A stretch of 34,553 nucleotides of DNA from Litorilinea aerophila (GCA_945905745.1 CAMDQF010000028.1:1-34553); one strand, 5' to 3'; positions 23,516 to 31,005 are shown, counted from the stretch's first letter. Numbers and translations are program-made. The notes: generated from the letters alone by a model not told the origin.

Positions 23516-24976
23516 TCACTGTTTGCGCAGCCACACGCTGACATGCTCCGGCTGCAACGTCTCCTGCACCACCCGCTGTAACTCCCCAGTCAACGCGGCC
23601 AAATCTGTCTCGTCGCGGGCGGTGAGGGCGAAAGCCGCCAGCACCTGCTGCGCGTCATACTTCTTGCGGAAGAAGCGGCGGTCAATGAAGTCCTGCACGC
23701 GGCGGCGGAGGGGGGTGAACAACGCGGCGATACTGAGGGTGGTGATCACGGTTACGATGGGGGAGTTCGCGGAACCCGTCAGGGGACCGAGAATCCCCTG
23801 GAGGATCACCACCCCCCCGAAATACACGAGTGCCAGCAGGCCGGTCAGCAGGGTGTATTGCAGGGTGCGGCGAATGATAAGGTCAATGTCGAAGAGGCGG
23901 TAGCGGGTGATGGCAATGGCAAGCGAGATCGGGAGAAGGAGTATCGACCACAAGATGTAGTCGGCCACGTTGCCTGAGAAGGTGTTGTTAGTACTGGTCA
24001 AAAGCGCCGTCAGCAATACAGCGAAAGGGATGCCCAAACCGCCGCCCAAGCCCAGCGTTACCCAGCGCAATTGTGCGCGTGCCACCGGTTCGCGCAGGGT
24101 CAGCCAGTTATGAATCAACGAGCCGAAGATCGAGATGACGGTCAACACGAGCGGGAAGATGTACACGGGCACGAGTAAACCCGTCCAGCCATAATCCCGC
24201 GTTACGATGACGAGTGCGGACGCGATGGCCGACAAGATGAACGGAATGCCGTACAAGAGCATGGGCAACAGGCGCGGAAAGCGCCGCAAGGGGGCCTTGA
24301 CGACGGGGAAGGCCAACGGCATGAGCGCCAGGGATGGAAAAAAATACCATCCCCAACTCGCCCCAGTGAAACTACTGAAAAATATGAGCAGGGATGGCCA
24401 GGTGAAGGCATACATTTCGGTAACGCCAAAGCCAAACCATTGAATCGCAAAATAGAAACTGAATATCGCCATTAAGTAGCGCGCGCCGAGATTGCGCGGG
24501 CGCAGGAAAAACGCTAACGCGACGACGAGAAAACTCAGCGTGGCGACAATGAAATCGCGCGGGCTGGCTTGTAAGCGCGAAATGAGACCATAGATGTACC
24601 CTGCCGTGCCCGGTTTCAGTAAAGTGATTTCCACGTCGAGCCTCTGCCCATCGCGCTGGATTGTGTACTGTACTGACTGCCCCACCTTGAGGTTCGGTGG
24701 TAACGGTGACGGGTCTTTGGCGTTAAGCGCTTGCCCATTCACGGCAACGATTACATCATCAAACTGCAAGGGCGAGGGCGCGTCCGCCAGATGTGCCGTC
24801 ACCCGATAGGTACCGTCAGCCCCGGTGCGAATGGTGCCCCAACCATCCGACGGGAACTGCATGGTGAGCAGAGAGGCGCTAAGTGGATACAAAATCCAGG
24901 CGATGGCGACCATGAGAGTCAGCCATGCCCCGCGGTCAAAACGGGTTTCGGGGTTGGGTTGTGTCTGCATTGTCAT
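23516..24976 (-). CDS. PDZ-containing kinase-less sensor-like protein P4
   Basis: At 486 aa the largest member. TM1 (TLMVAIAWILYPLSASLL) is followed by an extracytoplasmic ~110-residue domain that reads like a PDZ fold: DAPSPLQFDDVIVAVNGQAL, then LKVGQSVQYTIQRDGQRLDV and EITLL. About nine TM helices and the terminal module ([34 protein letters not shown]) follow. The other paralogues have only a short loop in place of the PDZ, so P4 probably recognises a peptide or protein end. Its ATG overlaps the P5 stop (ATGA). An in-frame ATG two codons later is possible. Confidence 0.82.
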   Translation of the reverse strand: MTMQTQPNPETRFDRGAWLTLMVAIAWILYPLSASLLTMQFPSDGWGTIRTGADGTYRVTAHLADAPSPLQFDDVIVAVNGQALNAKDPSPLPPNLKVGQSVQYTIQRDGQRLDVEITLLKPGTAGYIYGLISRLQASPRDFIVATLSFLVVALAFFLRPRNLGARYLMAIFSFYFAIQWFGFGVTEMYAFTWPSLLIFFSSFTGASWGWYFFPSLALMPLAFPVVKAPLRRFPRLLPMLLYGIPFILSAIASALVIVTRDYGWTGLLVPVYIFPLVLTVISIFGSLIHNWLTLREPVARAQLRWVTLGLGGGLGIPFAVLLTALLTSTNNTFSGNVADYILWSILLLPISLAIAITRYRLFDIDLIIRRTLQYTLLTGLLALVYFGGVVILQGILGPLTGSANSPIVTVITTLSIAALFTPLRRRVQDFIDRRFFRKKYDAQQVLAAFALTARDETDLAALTGELQRVVQETLQPEHVSVWLRKQ

Positions 24977-26253
24977 GTTTTCTCCCCCATTTGAATGGTG
25001 GACTCAGACCTAACAGATTTTGTCTGGGTCGGTTTCAACCACACACTCACCCCTTCCGGCTGCAACGTCTCCTGCACCACCCGCTGTAACTCCCCCGTCA
25101 ACGCAGCCAAATCCGTCTCGTCGCGGGCAGTGATGGCGAAAGCCGCCAACACCTGCGCTGCGTCGTACTTCTTGCGGAAGAAGCGGCGGTCGATCACATC
25201 CTGCACGCGGCGGCGCAGTGGCGTGAAGATAGCGGCGATGAGCAGTGTGGAGAGAACGATCACCGCCGGGGATTGGTCGCCGGTGAAGGCGTCGAAGACG
25301 GATTGTAACAGTACCACACTGCCGAAGTAGACCAGGGCCAACAGGCCGGTCAGCAGGGTGTATTGCAGGGTGCGGCGGATGAGGATGTCAATGTCCCACA
25401 AACGCGAGCGCAAAATCCCAATCCCGATAAAAATGGGAATCATCAAAGGCGAGAGACTATAACCAATACCTTGCACGATGTCGCAATAGAGTTTGGGTTC
25501 ACCAACAGCACCACAAGAAATTGGCCCATTTGCTACAAGCGCTAGGGTCGTTGCGATGCCTGCCATCGCCAACACAATGCCGAATATCACCCATTTCGTC
25601 TGCTGGCGTTCGTTGAACGTCATCACCCGCCGGTAGCGATAGACGGGCACGACGATGCAAGAAATCACAAAAGACAAAAGGAAGATGAAGTTATAGGCAA
25701 TTGGAAAATTGTCATTCGCGAATGGGATGGGAATAAAAAGAACACACAATAAGCCCAAAAGCCAGGCCAGGCCGCGTGGTTTGAAAGCGGTATTGGGGAA
25801 AAGATAAATCAAGCTGACCAAACAAGGGAAACTTGCATAGTTGATGATGTTATGCGCCCAAACCCATGCAGGAATGTGATCGGCCAGGAGGCTCGTGGTT
25901 CCCCCAAAACTGGCCCCGATGATTATCAATAGCGCGGAGAACAGCAAAGCACGTCGGTCATTGGATTTGACCAGGAAAATCACTGTCCCCATCCCCATCC
26001 ACCCCAGAAGAACTATTATATTAGGGATGATCTGGAAAATTACCCACTGTTCCACGCTGACTCCGCTGGCCTGCAAAGTTTCCGCATAAACGGGAGTCAT
26101 CCGGCACGTTTCGCAAACTATATTTAATAGCCGGACGTAAGGCGGCCAGCTTGCCATCACAACGCCAAACATCGCCAGCGCAATCACCATCCAGGTCAAG
26201 CGTGCCCAGGCGAGTTGGTTGCCCTTCAAAATGTAAGGAGCATTATTCTCCAT
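24973..26253 (-). CDS. Kinase-less multi-TM sensor-like protein P5
   Basis: A 426-aa paralogue. Between TM1 and TM2 there is a Cys-bearing extracytoplasmic loop (IVCETCRMTPVYAETLQASG), with Cys-x-x-Cys, absent from P1-P4. A second loop has NGPISCGAVGEPKLYCDIVQ, so a disulphide or metal role outside the membrane is possible. YRYRRVMTFNERQQTKWVIF, RSRLWDIDILIRRTLQYTLL and the terminal module with TLQPEGVSVWLKPTQ complete it. The ATG follows CGGAGAAAC and lies 11 nt inside the end of the chimeric ORF upstream. It is translationally coupled to P4. Confidence 0.82.
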   Translation of the reverse strand: MENNAPYILKGNQLAWARLTWMVIALAMFGVVMASWPPYVRLLNIVCETCRMTPVYAETLQASGVSVEQWVIFQIIPNIIVLLGWMGMGTVIFLVKSNDRRALLFSALLIIIGASFGGTTSLLADHIPAWVWAHNIINYASFPCLVSLIYLFPNTAFKPRGLAWLLGLLCVLFIPIPFANDNFPIAYNFIFLLSFVISCIVVPVYRYRRVMTFNERQQTKWVIFGIVLAMAGIATTLALVANGPISCGAVGEPKLYCDIVQGIGYSLSPLMIPIFIGIGILRSRLWDIDILIRRTLQYTLLTGLLALVYFGSVVLLQSVFDAFTGDQSPAVIVLSTLLIAAIFTPLRRRVQDVIDRRFFRKKYDAAQVLAAFAITARDETDLAALTGELQRVVQETLQPEGVSVWLKPTQTKSVRSESTIQMGEKT

Positions 26254-26551
26254 AGCTGTTTCTCCGCGGTTTTTCTGTCGGCTGTAACCACAAACTGACC
26301 TTCTCCGGCTGCAACGTATCCACCACCACGCGCTGTAACTCCCCCGTCAACGCGTCCAGATCTGTCTCGTCCCGGGCGTAGCCGTCTTTGTTGACGACGA
26401 GACGGGTCACTGCTTCCACGGTGCGCACGCACACTTCGTCTGCAACGAAGCACATGACGTCGGCGCGGATGGTGGATGTATATGACGCAGCGCTGCAGGC
26501 AGCCACAAGCATCAGAATAACAACCATAGTGAAGAGACGGATAGTTGTCAT
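26243..26551 (-). CDS. Chimeric ORF: lipoprotein-like N-terminus joined to a sensor-module tail (module C)
   Basis: The 102-aa frame begins with a lipoprotein signal, MTTIRLFTMVVILMLVAAC, with a lipobox VAAC at Cys19. About 40 residues follow (including RADVMCFVADEVCVRTVEAV). It then switches to the conserved tail [20 protein letters not shown] and LQPEKVSLWLQPTE. The junction falls exactly at the A-R-D-E-T of the module, with DRRFF...AAFA missing. In the other copies this tail is cytoplasmic, so export here would be illogical. It is best seen as a recombination product; it may be non-functional. It overlaps the P5 start. The ribosome-binding site is weak. Confidence 0.55.
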   Translation of the reverse strand: MTTIRLFTMVVILMLVAACSAASYTSTIRADVMCFVADEVCVRTVEAVTRLVVNKDGYARDETDLDALTGELQRVVVDTLQPEKVSLWLQPTEKPRRNSYGE

Positions 26552-26605
26552 TGGCCTGTCTGGTGAAGATCATCCGGTTGTTGTTTCGTCATCAACGCGC
26601 GTGAA

Positions 26606-26646
26606 TTGACCTGCTCATCGTTTGAAGGTAAAATTTTCTTGAAAAT
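26606..26646 (+). promoter_or_regulatory. Promoter and operator of the second Phd-PIN operon
   Basis: TTGACC (26606-26611), 17 bp and TAAAAT (26629-26634) form a good promoter. The palindrome ATTTTC-TT-GAAAAT (26633-26646) overlaps the -10 and probable start, fitting autorepression by the antitoxin encoded at 26677. Confidence 0.6.
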
Positions 26647-26676
26647 AGCCACTTTGATAGCCATTTGGAGGTAGCC

Positions 26677-26955
26677 ATGACACTCGAAACCTTTTCCATT
26701 GCCGAAGCGCGCAACCGGTTCACCGCGATTATTCGTGGGTTGAATCGCCAACCGTTTGTCGAAGTAACCCGTCGAGGCAGACCCGTTGCAGTACTGCTCT
26801 CGATTGAAGAATACAAGCGTCTGACCGAACAGCCCAAACGCTTTTGGGATGCTTATCAGGCATTCCGAACGCAGACACCCTTAGAAACTTTAGAGATTGA
26901 GCCAGAAATTTTTGCGGTTCGCGATCCATCGCCTGGGCGGGAGATTTCCTTGTGA
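26677..26955 (+). CDS. Phd/YefM-type antitoxin 2
   Basis: A 92-aa antitoxin with the fold TFSIAEARNRFTAIIRGLNR then FVEVTRRGRPVAVLLSIEEY, the classical Phd/YefM N-terminus. A C-terminal acidic tail (PLETLEIEPEIFAVRDPSPG) would bind the toxin. GGAGGTAGCC directly precedes ATG 26677, so the in-frame ATG at 26665 is not used. It overlaps the toxin gene at GTGA. It is unrelated in sequence detail to the Phd-like protein at 8909 and was probably acquired separately. Confidence 0.88.
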   Translation: MTLETFSIAEARNRFTAIIRGLNRQPFVEVTRRGRPVAVLLSIEEYKRLTEQPKRFWDAYQAFRTQTPLETLEIEPEIFAVRDPSPGREISL

Positions 26956-27368
26956 CGGTGAAATATCTGTTGGATACCAACATCCTTTCCGAACCGCTGC
27001 GTCCCGCGCCGCATCCCAACATCCTTGCAAAACTCTACCTCTATCAGGATCAACTGGCAACGACAGCCCTGGTTTGGCATGAACTCTGGTTTGGGGCTGG
27101 TCGTTTGCCGGACTCCGCGCGCAAGAGAGCGATTGAGGGCTATCTGACAGAAGTGGTTGCGCTCTCCATTCCAATCCTGCCTTACGATCAAAAAGCGGCC
27201 GTCTGGCACGCTAGAGAGCGCGTCCGGCTCGCCGGGTTGGGACGAACCCCTCCTTTCGTTGACGGGCAGATTGCGGCGATTGCAAAAACGAACGATCTCG
27301 TTCTGGTCACTATCAATCAGGCTGATTTCCAGTTCTTCGACGTGAAGATAGAAGACTGGCGGGAATAA
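26952..27368 (+). CDS. PIN-domain (VapC-type) toxin 2
   Basis: A 138-aa VapC-type ribonuclease, starting with GTG at 26952 (GTGA overlap with the antitoxin stop). The acidic residues are Asp8 (LLDTNILSEP), Glu44 (WHELWFGAGRL), Asp104 (FVDGQIAAIA) and Asp125 (TINQADFQFF). The DTNxLSE and FVDGQIAA patterns place it in the FitB/VapC branch, different from the toxin at 9181. It is convergent with the membrane-protein gene at 27438. Confidence 0.9.
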   Translation: MTVKYLLDTNILSEPLRPAPHPNILAKLYLYQDQLATTALVWHELWFGAGRLPDSARKRAIEGYLTEVVALSIPILPYDQKAAVWHARERVRLAGLGRTPPFVDGQIAAIAKTNDLVLVTINQADFQFFDVKIEDWRE

Positions 27369-27437
27369 AGCAAGTGGGGTAAATGTAAAGCGCCACAAAT
27401 TTTGCCGGTTGGGAGGGAGTCGCCGTCTTGCCGGGCA

Positions 27438-27887
27438 TTACACTCCCCCCTTGCGCCCGCTTGACAGACCGAGTGTCAGCCCATAAATGGCGTGGGCGAT
27501 CACAAATTGCAGGGGCGGAACTCCGGTCAGCAGCGTTGGCCCGACCAGAAAGATACCCTGGGCCAACAGAAAGAGCAGCAGCCCGTAGGCCAGCCCCACC
27601 AGCCAGGCCGGGGCGGCGATCAGATGACGCACGATCCGAAAGAGGTAGCCCCAAGCAATACCGTAGACACCGGACACCGCCAGATGAGTGAGCAGACCGG
27701 TGACAGGTGTGGCCCCTGCTCCTGTCCCAAAATGGGAGAGTACATCCGCTACCGAAGCACCGCCAGCAAAGCCCGCCGCGGCCAGGAATCCCGCCATCAC
27801 CGCACCTGCCAGAATACCCGCCAACAGCCCGCTCACCGCCGCATCACCCCAAGACTCCGTACCCTGCGCATCCGCTGACTTTTTCAT
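27438..27887 (-). CDS. Small hypothetical membrane protein
   Basis: A 149-aa protein with about four TM segments: GLLAGILAGAVMAGFLAAAG, then LLTHLAVSGVYGIAWGYLF, then WLVGLAYGLLLFLLAQGIFL and a last one near VIAHAIYGLTLGL. Glycine- and alanine-rich helices are typical of uncharacterised membrane families of Chloroflexota; the function is unknown. ATG 27887 with AAGGAGAGGCG before it is chosen; the longer frame upstream translates repeat DNA. It is downstream of the third heptad-repeat promoter and its leader ORF, and divergent from the SARP-class regulator. Confidence 0.72.
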   Translation of the reverse strand: MKKSADAQGTESWGDAAVSGLLAGILAGAVMAGFLAAAGFAGGASVADVLSHFGTGAGATPVTGLLTHLAVSGVYGIAWGYLFRIVRHLIAAPAWLVGLAYGLLLFLLAQGIFLVGPTLLTGVPPLQFVIAHAIYGLTLGLSSGRKGGV

Positions 27888-27901
27888 CTTTCGCCTCTCC
27901 T

Positions 27902-28000
27902 TTACGCTAATCCCAAAATAAGGACACGGATTACACGGATTACACGGATTGTCAGGATTTTCACGGATAAAATCTGCGAAATCTGTGTTTTGATTTCCAT
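27902..28000 (-). CDS. 32-codon leader ORF made of repeat sequence
   Basis: Immediately after the third heptad promoter, GGCAGAGGAGATAGCG precedes an ATG at 28000. The frame runs MEIKTQISQILSVKILTIRV then IRVIRVLILGLA and stops at 27902, just before the AAGGAGAGG of the membrane-protein gene at 27887. The I-R-V repeats are the tandem ACACGGATT units read in antisense. It could be a translated leader or simply a repeat that happens to stay open. There are no regulatory codons such as runs of one amino acid beyond the repeat. Confidence 0.35.
   Translation of the reverse strand: MEIKTQISQILSVKILTIRVIRVIRVLILGLA
27915..27990. repeat. ACACGGATT tandem repeat
   Basis: Three tandem 9-bp units (ACACGGATT, as in ACACGGATTACACGGATT, from about 27926) and further TCACGGAT and AATCTGCGAAATCTG units make up the leader region of the membrane-protein gene. 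The family matches the repeat at 13545-13627 (CGCAGATT and TCCGTG units). No known mobile element is visible. Confidence 0.65.
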
Positions 28001-28016
28001 CGCTATCTCCTCTGCC

Positions 28017-28061
28017 AGAATACATCCCCACCGTCACGAAAACGTTACGGCACACGCCACC
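28017..28061 (-). promoter_or_regulatory. Heptad-repeat promoter next to the SARP-class regulator
   Basis: On the minus strand GGTGGCG (28061-28055), CGTAACG (28049-28043) and CGTGACG (28038-28032) are spaced 12 and 11 bp. Then come 9 nt and TATTCT (28022-28017), followed by GAGGAG and the leader-ORF ATG. It drives the membrane-protein gene leftwards and lies 83 nt from the ATG of the divergent BTAD regulator, a position typical of a regulator's own target. Confidence 0.62.
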
Positions 28062-28093
28062 GATTGCGTCTCGTATCGCACAACCGCCCGATG

Positions 28094-28139
28094 TGCTACA
28101 ATTCCCCCATTCACAATTCACCATTCACCATTCACAATT
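28094..28139 (+). promoter_or_regulatory. Extended -10 promoter and 7-bp repeats before the BTAD regulator
   Basis: TG-C-TACAAT (28094-28102) is an extended -10 like that of the MazEF-like operon. The following 28109-28139 is a tandem of ATTCACA/ATTCACC heptads that would form most of the 5' leader. No normal ribosome-binding site precedes the ATG at 28144, so the repeat tract may influence translation. Confidence 0.5.
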
Positions 28140-28143
28140 TGTT

Positions 28144-31005
28144 ATGCGCCTCACCCTCTTCGGCCCACCCACTCTCACCACTTCTGACGGCCAGCCCGCC
28201 AGCCTGGATACGCGCAAAGCCCTGGCCCTGGCCGCCTATTTGGCCGTCAGCCGCGCCGCCCACAGCCGAGACAGCCTGGCCGCGCTCTTCTGGCCCGAAT
28301 CCGATGGCAGCCGGGCACGCGGCGCGCTGCGCCGCACACTCTCCACCCTGAAACAGGCGTTGGGCGGGCGTTGGCTGGAGGCGGACGGCGAGAGCATCGC
28401 CCTGCGCCCCGCAGATGGCCTGTGGGTGGACCTGTGGGCATTCCAATCTGCCCTGGCCGAATGCACCCGCCACGGCCACTTGCCGGATCAGCCCTGCCCG
28501 CTCTGCGTGCAGCCGCTTACCCACGCCGCCGAACTCTACAGCGCCGATTTTCTGGCTGGTTTCAGCCTGAAGGACAGTGTGGAGTTCGACGATTGGCAGT
28601 TTTTTCAGACCGAGTCTCTGCGCCGGGAGTTTGTCAGCGCGCTGGATCGGCTGGTCATCTGCCAGAGCAGCCAGCAGCATTGGGACACGGCCATCGGCTA
28701 CGCCCGCCGCCGTCTGGCGGTGGACAATCTCCACGAACCGGCCCACCGCCAACTCATGCGTCTCTACGCCCTGGCCGATCAGCGGGCCGCGGCCCTGCGC
28801 CAATACCGGGAATGTGTGCGCATTCTGGACGAAGAACTGGGCGTGCCTCCGCTGGACGAAACCGTCGCCCTCTACGAAGCCATCCAGAGCCGCCAGCTCA
28901 CCCCGCCGCCTGCGCCCGTCGTCGTGACCAGTGCCACACCCCCATCTCTGCCCGCCCGGTTGCCGCTGGTTGGGCGGGACGGGGAGCGGCAGCAAATTCA
29001 GTCCGTTTGGCAGAGTGGGGGAGAGGGCAGCCTGCTGATCCTGACCGGCGAAGCGGGCATCGGCAAGAGCCGCCTGCTGGAAGAGTTGCTGGCCCACGCC
29101 CAGGCCCAGGCCGGGACGACAGCCCTGGCCCGCTGCTTCCCCGGCGAGAGCGGGCTGGCCTTTGGCCCCCTGCTGGAAGCCCTGCGCCCCCTGCTGGCCG
29201 AGGAGAAGGGCCGCCGGGCCGCGGCCGCACTCCCCCCCTGGCAGCAGAGCGAAGCCGCCCGCCTCTTTCCTGGCCTGCTCCACAACGCCGGCGATCTGCC
29301 CCCCGCGCCGCCGCTGGAGAGTCCCGGCGGTCAGGCCCGTTTCTTCCAGGCCCTGGCCGATCTGCTGACGGCCCTGCTGGGGGAAGATACGCCGGGTTTG
29401 CTGGCGTTTGACGATCTGCACTGGGCTGACAGCGCCACTCTCGACCTGCTGATCTGGCTGGCCCGCCGCTTGCAGGGCCTCCCTTTCTGTCTGGCCCTGG
29501 CCTGGCGCACAGGCGAAAGCAGCCAACCCCAACTACACCAACTGGCCCAGACCGCCCAACAGAGCACAGCAGGCGCGCTCCTCACCCTCGACCGTCTGGG
29601 GTTGGGGGATGTGGAGCGTCTGGTCGATTCCCGGAATCCCTCCCTTGCCCAACGCCTGTACGCCGAGACCGAAGGCATCCCCTTTCTCCTGGCCGAGCAG
29701 TTGGCTGCGCGGCAGGAAGGCAGAGACGCGGGCGCAGACATCCGTCTCGCCCCGTCCAGTGTGCGCGACCTCTTCGCCTCGCGCCTGGAAAGTCTGGACG
29801 GAATGGCCGCCCAGGTACTCTCCGCGGCCGCGGTCATCGGGCGTTCTTTTGATGTGGAGACAATGCAGGCCGCCGCAGGGCGCAGCGAAGAAGAGAGCCT
29901 GTCCGGGCTGGAGATGCTACTGCAACGGCGGCTGGTGGTGGAACAGGCGGGGGAAGGGCCGGGCAGCCTGCCCCGCTACGACTTCTGCCACGAGAAGCTG
30001 CGGGAGCTGGTCTACGACGAGACTGCCCTGGCCCGGCGGCGGCTGCTCCATCGCCGGGTAGCCGAGAGCTTTGGGCGGCGGGTCGGGCGGCAGTTGGGCG
30101 CGGCCGCCCAGGCCGCTTTCCATCAGCGCTGGGCCGGGCAGGAGGAAGAGGCCGCACAATTGTACGCGTTGGCAGGCGACGAGGCCCGCCAACTCTACGC
30201 CAATGCCGAAGCCCTGGCCCACTACCGCACAGCCCTGGCTTTGGGACACCCGGAAAGCTCCCGGCTGCACCGGGCCATCGGCGAACTGCTGACCCTGCGC
30301 GGCGAATATCCCGCCGCGTTGCTGGCCTTGGCGCAGGCCGCTGCTCCCGCCACTGGCGCTGTCCTGGCCGGGGTGGAGGAGCAGATCGGCGGGGTCTACC
30401 AGCGCCTGGGAGAGTGGCGTCGGGCCGAGGAACACTACAGGGCCGGGCTGGACGGGTTGGGCCTCTCGGGCAATTCCCCGGCCCGTGCCCGGCTGCTCAG
30501 CGCGCTCAGCCACACCGCCCACCGCCAGGGAGACGACGCGCGGGCGCAGGCCCTGGCCGAGGATGCCCGCGCCGCGGCTTTCGCTGCCGGCGCGCCCCAG
30601 GCCCAGGCCGACGTCCTGAATCTGCTCGGTCTGCTGGCCCGGGTCCGGGGGGAGAATGGGGCTGCCATCCGCCATTTGCAGGCGGGCCTGGATGCTGCCG
30701 CCGGTCTGGCTGACCCTTCCGCAGAGATCGCCACCCGCAACAATTTGGCCCTGGCCCTGGCCGATGGGGGCGATTTTGCCGGTGCGCAGGTACACCTGCT
30801 GGCGGCTTTGAAAAGTTGTCAACGCTGGGGGGATCGCCACCGGGAGGCGGCGATTCACAACAATCTGGCGGACCTGCTGCATCGGGCCGGGGACGACGCG
30901 GGTTCGATGGCCCATCTGAAACAGGCCGTGACTCTCTTTGCGGAGATCGGCGAGCCGGGCAGCCCGCTGACGAATGCGGAGATTTGGAAGCTGGCCGAGT
31001 GGTGA
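28144..31005 (+). CDS. SARP-class regulator: winged helix, BTAD, AAA ATPase, TPR
   Basis: A 953-aa cytoplasmic regulator. Residues 1-95 form a degenerate winged helix (RKALALAAYLAVSRAAHSRD, then SRARGALRRTLSTLKQAL), followed by the BTAD domain to ~250 (EPAHRQLMRLYALADQRAAA). A STAND/AAA domain starts at PLVGRDGERQ, with Walker A GEAGIGKSR (302-310) and Walker B LLAFDDLHWAD (~430). The C-terminal ~350 residues are TPR-like helical repeats. SARPs bind heptad direct repeats with ~11-bp spacing through the winged helix and BTAD. Start 28144 (MRLTLFGPPTL) fits the family; an upstream ATG at 28093 would lie in the repeats. It is the best candidate to read the three heptad promoters. Confidence 0.9.
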   Translation: MRLTLFGPPTLTTSDGQPASLDTRKALALAAYLAVSRAAHSRDSLAALFWPESDGSRARGALRRTLSTLKQALGGRWLEADGESIALRPADGLWVDLWAFQSALAECTRHGHLPDQPCPLCVQPLTHAAELYSADFLAGFSLKDSVEFDDWQFFQTESLRREFVSALDRLVICQSSQQHWDTAIGYARRRLAVDNLHEPAHRQLMRLYALADQRAAALRQYRECVRILDEELGVPPLDETVALYEAIQSRQLTPPPAPVVVTSATPPSLPARLPLVGRDGERQQIQSVWQSGGEGSLLILTGEAGIGKSRLLEELLAHAQAQAGTTALARCFPGESGLAFGPLLEALRPLLAEEKGRRAAAALPPWQQSEAARLFPGLLHNAGDLPPAPPLESPGGQARFFQALADLLTALLGEDTPGLLAFDDLHWADSATLDLLIWLARRLQGLPFCLALAWRTGESSQPQLHQLAQTAQQSTAGALLTLDRLGLGDVERLVDSRNPSLAQRLYAETEGIPFLLAEQLAARQEGRDAGADIRLAPSSVRDLFASRLESLDGMAAQVLSAAAVIGRSFDVETMQAAAGRSEEESLSGLEMLLQRRLVVEQAGEGPGSLPRYDFCHEKLRELVYDETALARRRLLHRRVAESFGRRVGRQLGAAAQAAFHQRWAGQEEEAAQLYALAGDEARQLYANAEALAHYRTALALGHPESSRLHRAIGELLTLRGEYPAALLALAQAAAPATGAVLAGVEEQIGGVYQRLGEWRRAEEHYRAGLDGLGLSGNSPARARLLSALSHTAHRQGDDARAQALAEDARAAAFAAGAPQAQADVLNLLGLLARVRGENGAAIRHLQAGLDAAAGLADPSAEIATRNNLALALADGGDFAGAQVHLLAALKSCQRWGDRHREAAIHNNLADLLHRAGDDAGSMAHLKQAVTLFAEIGEPGSPLTNAEIWKLAEW

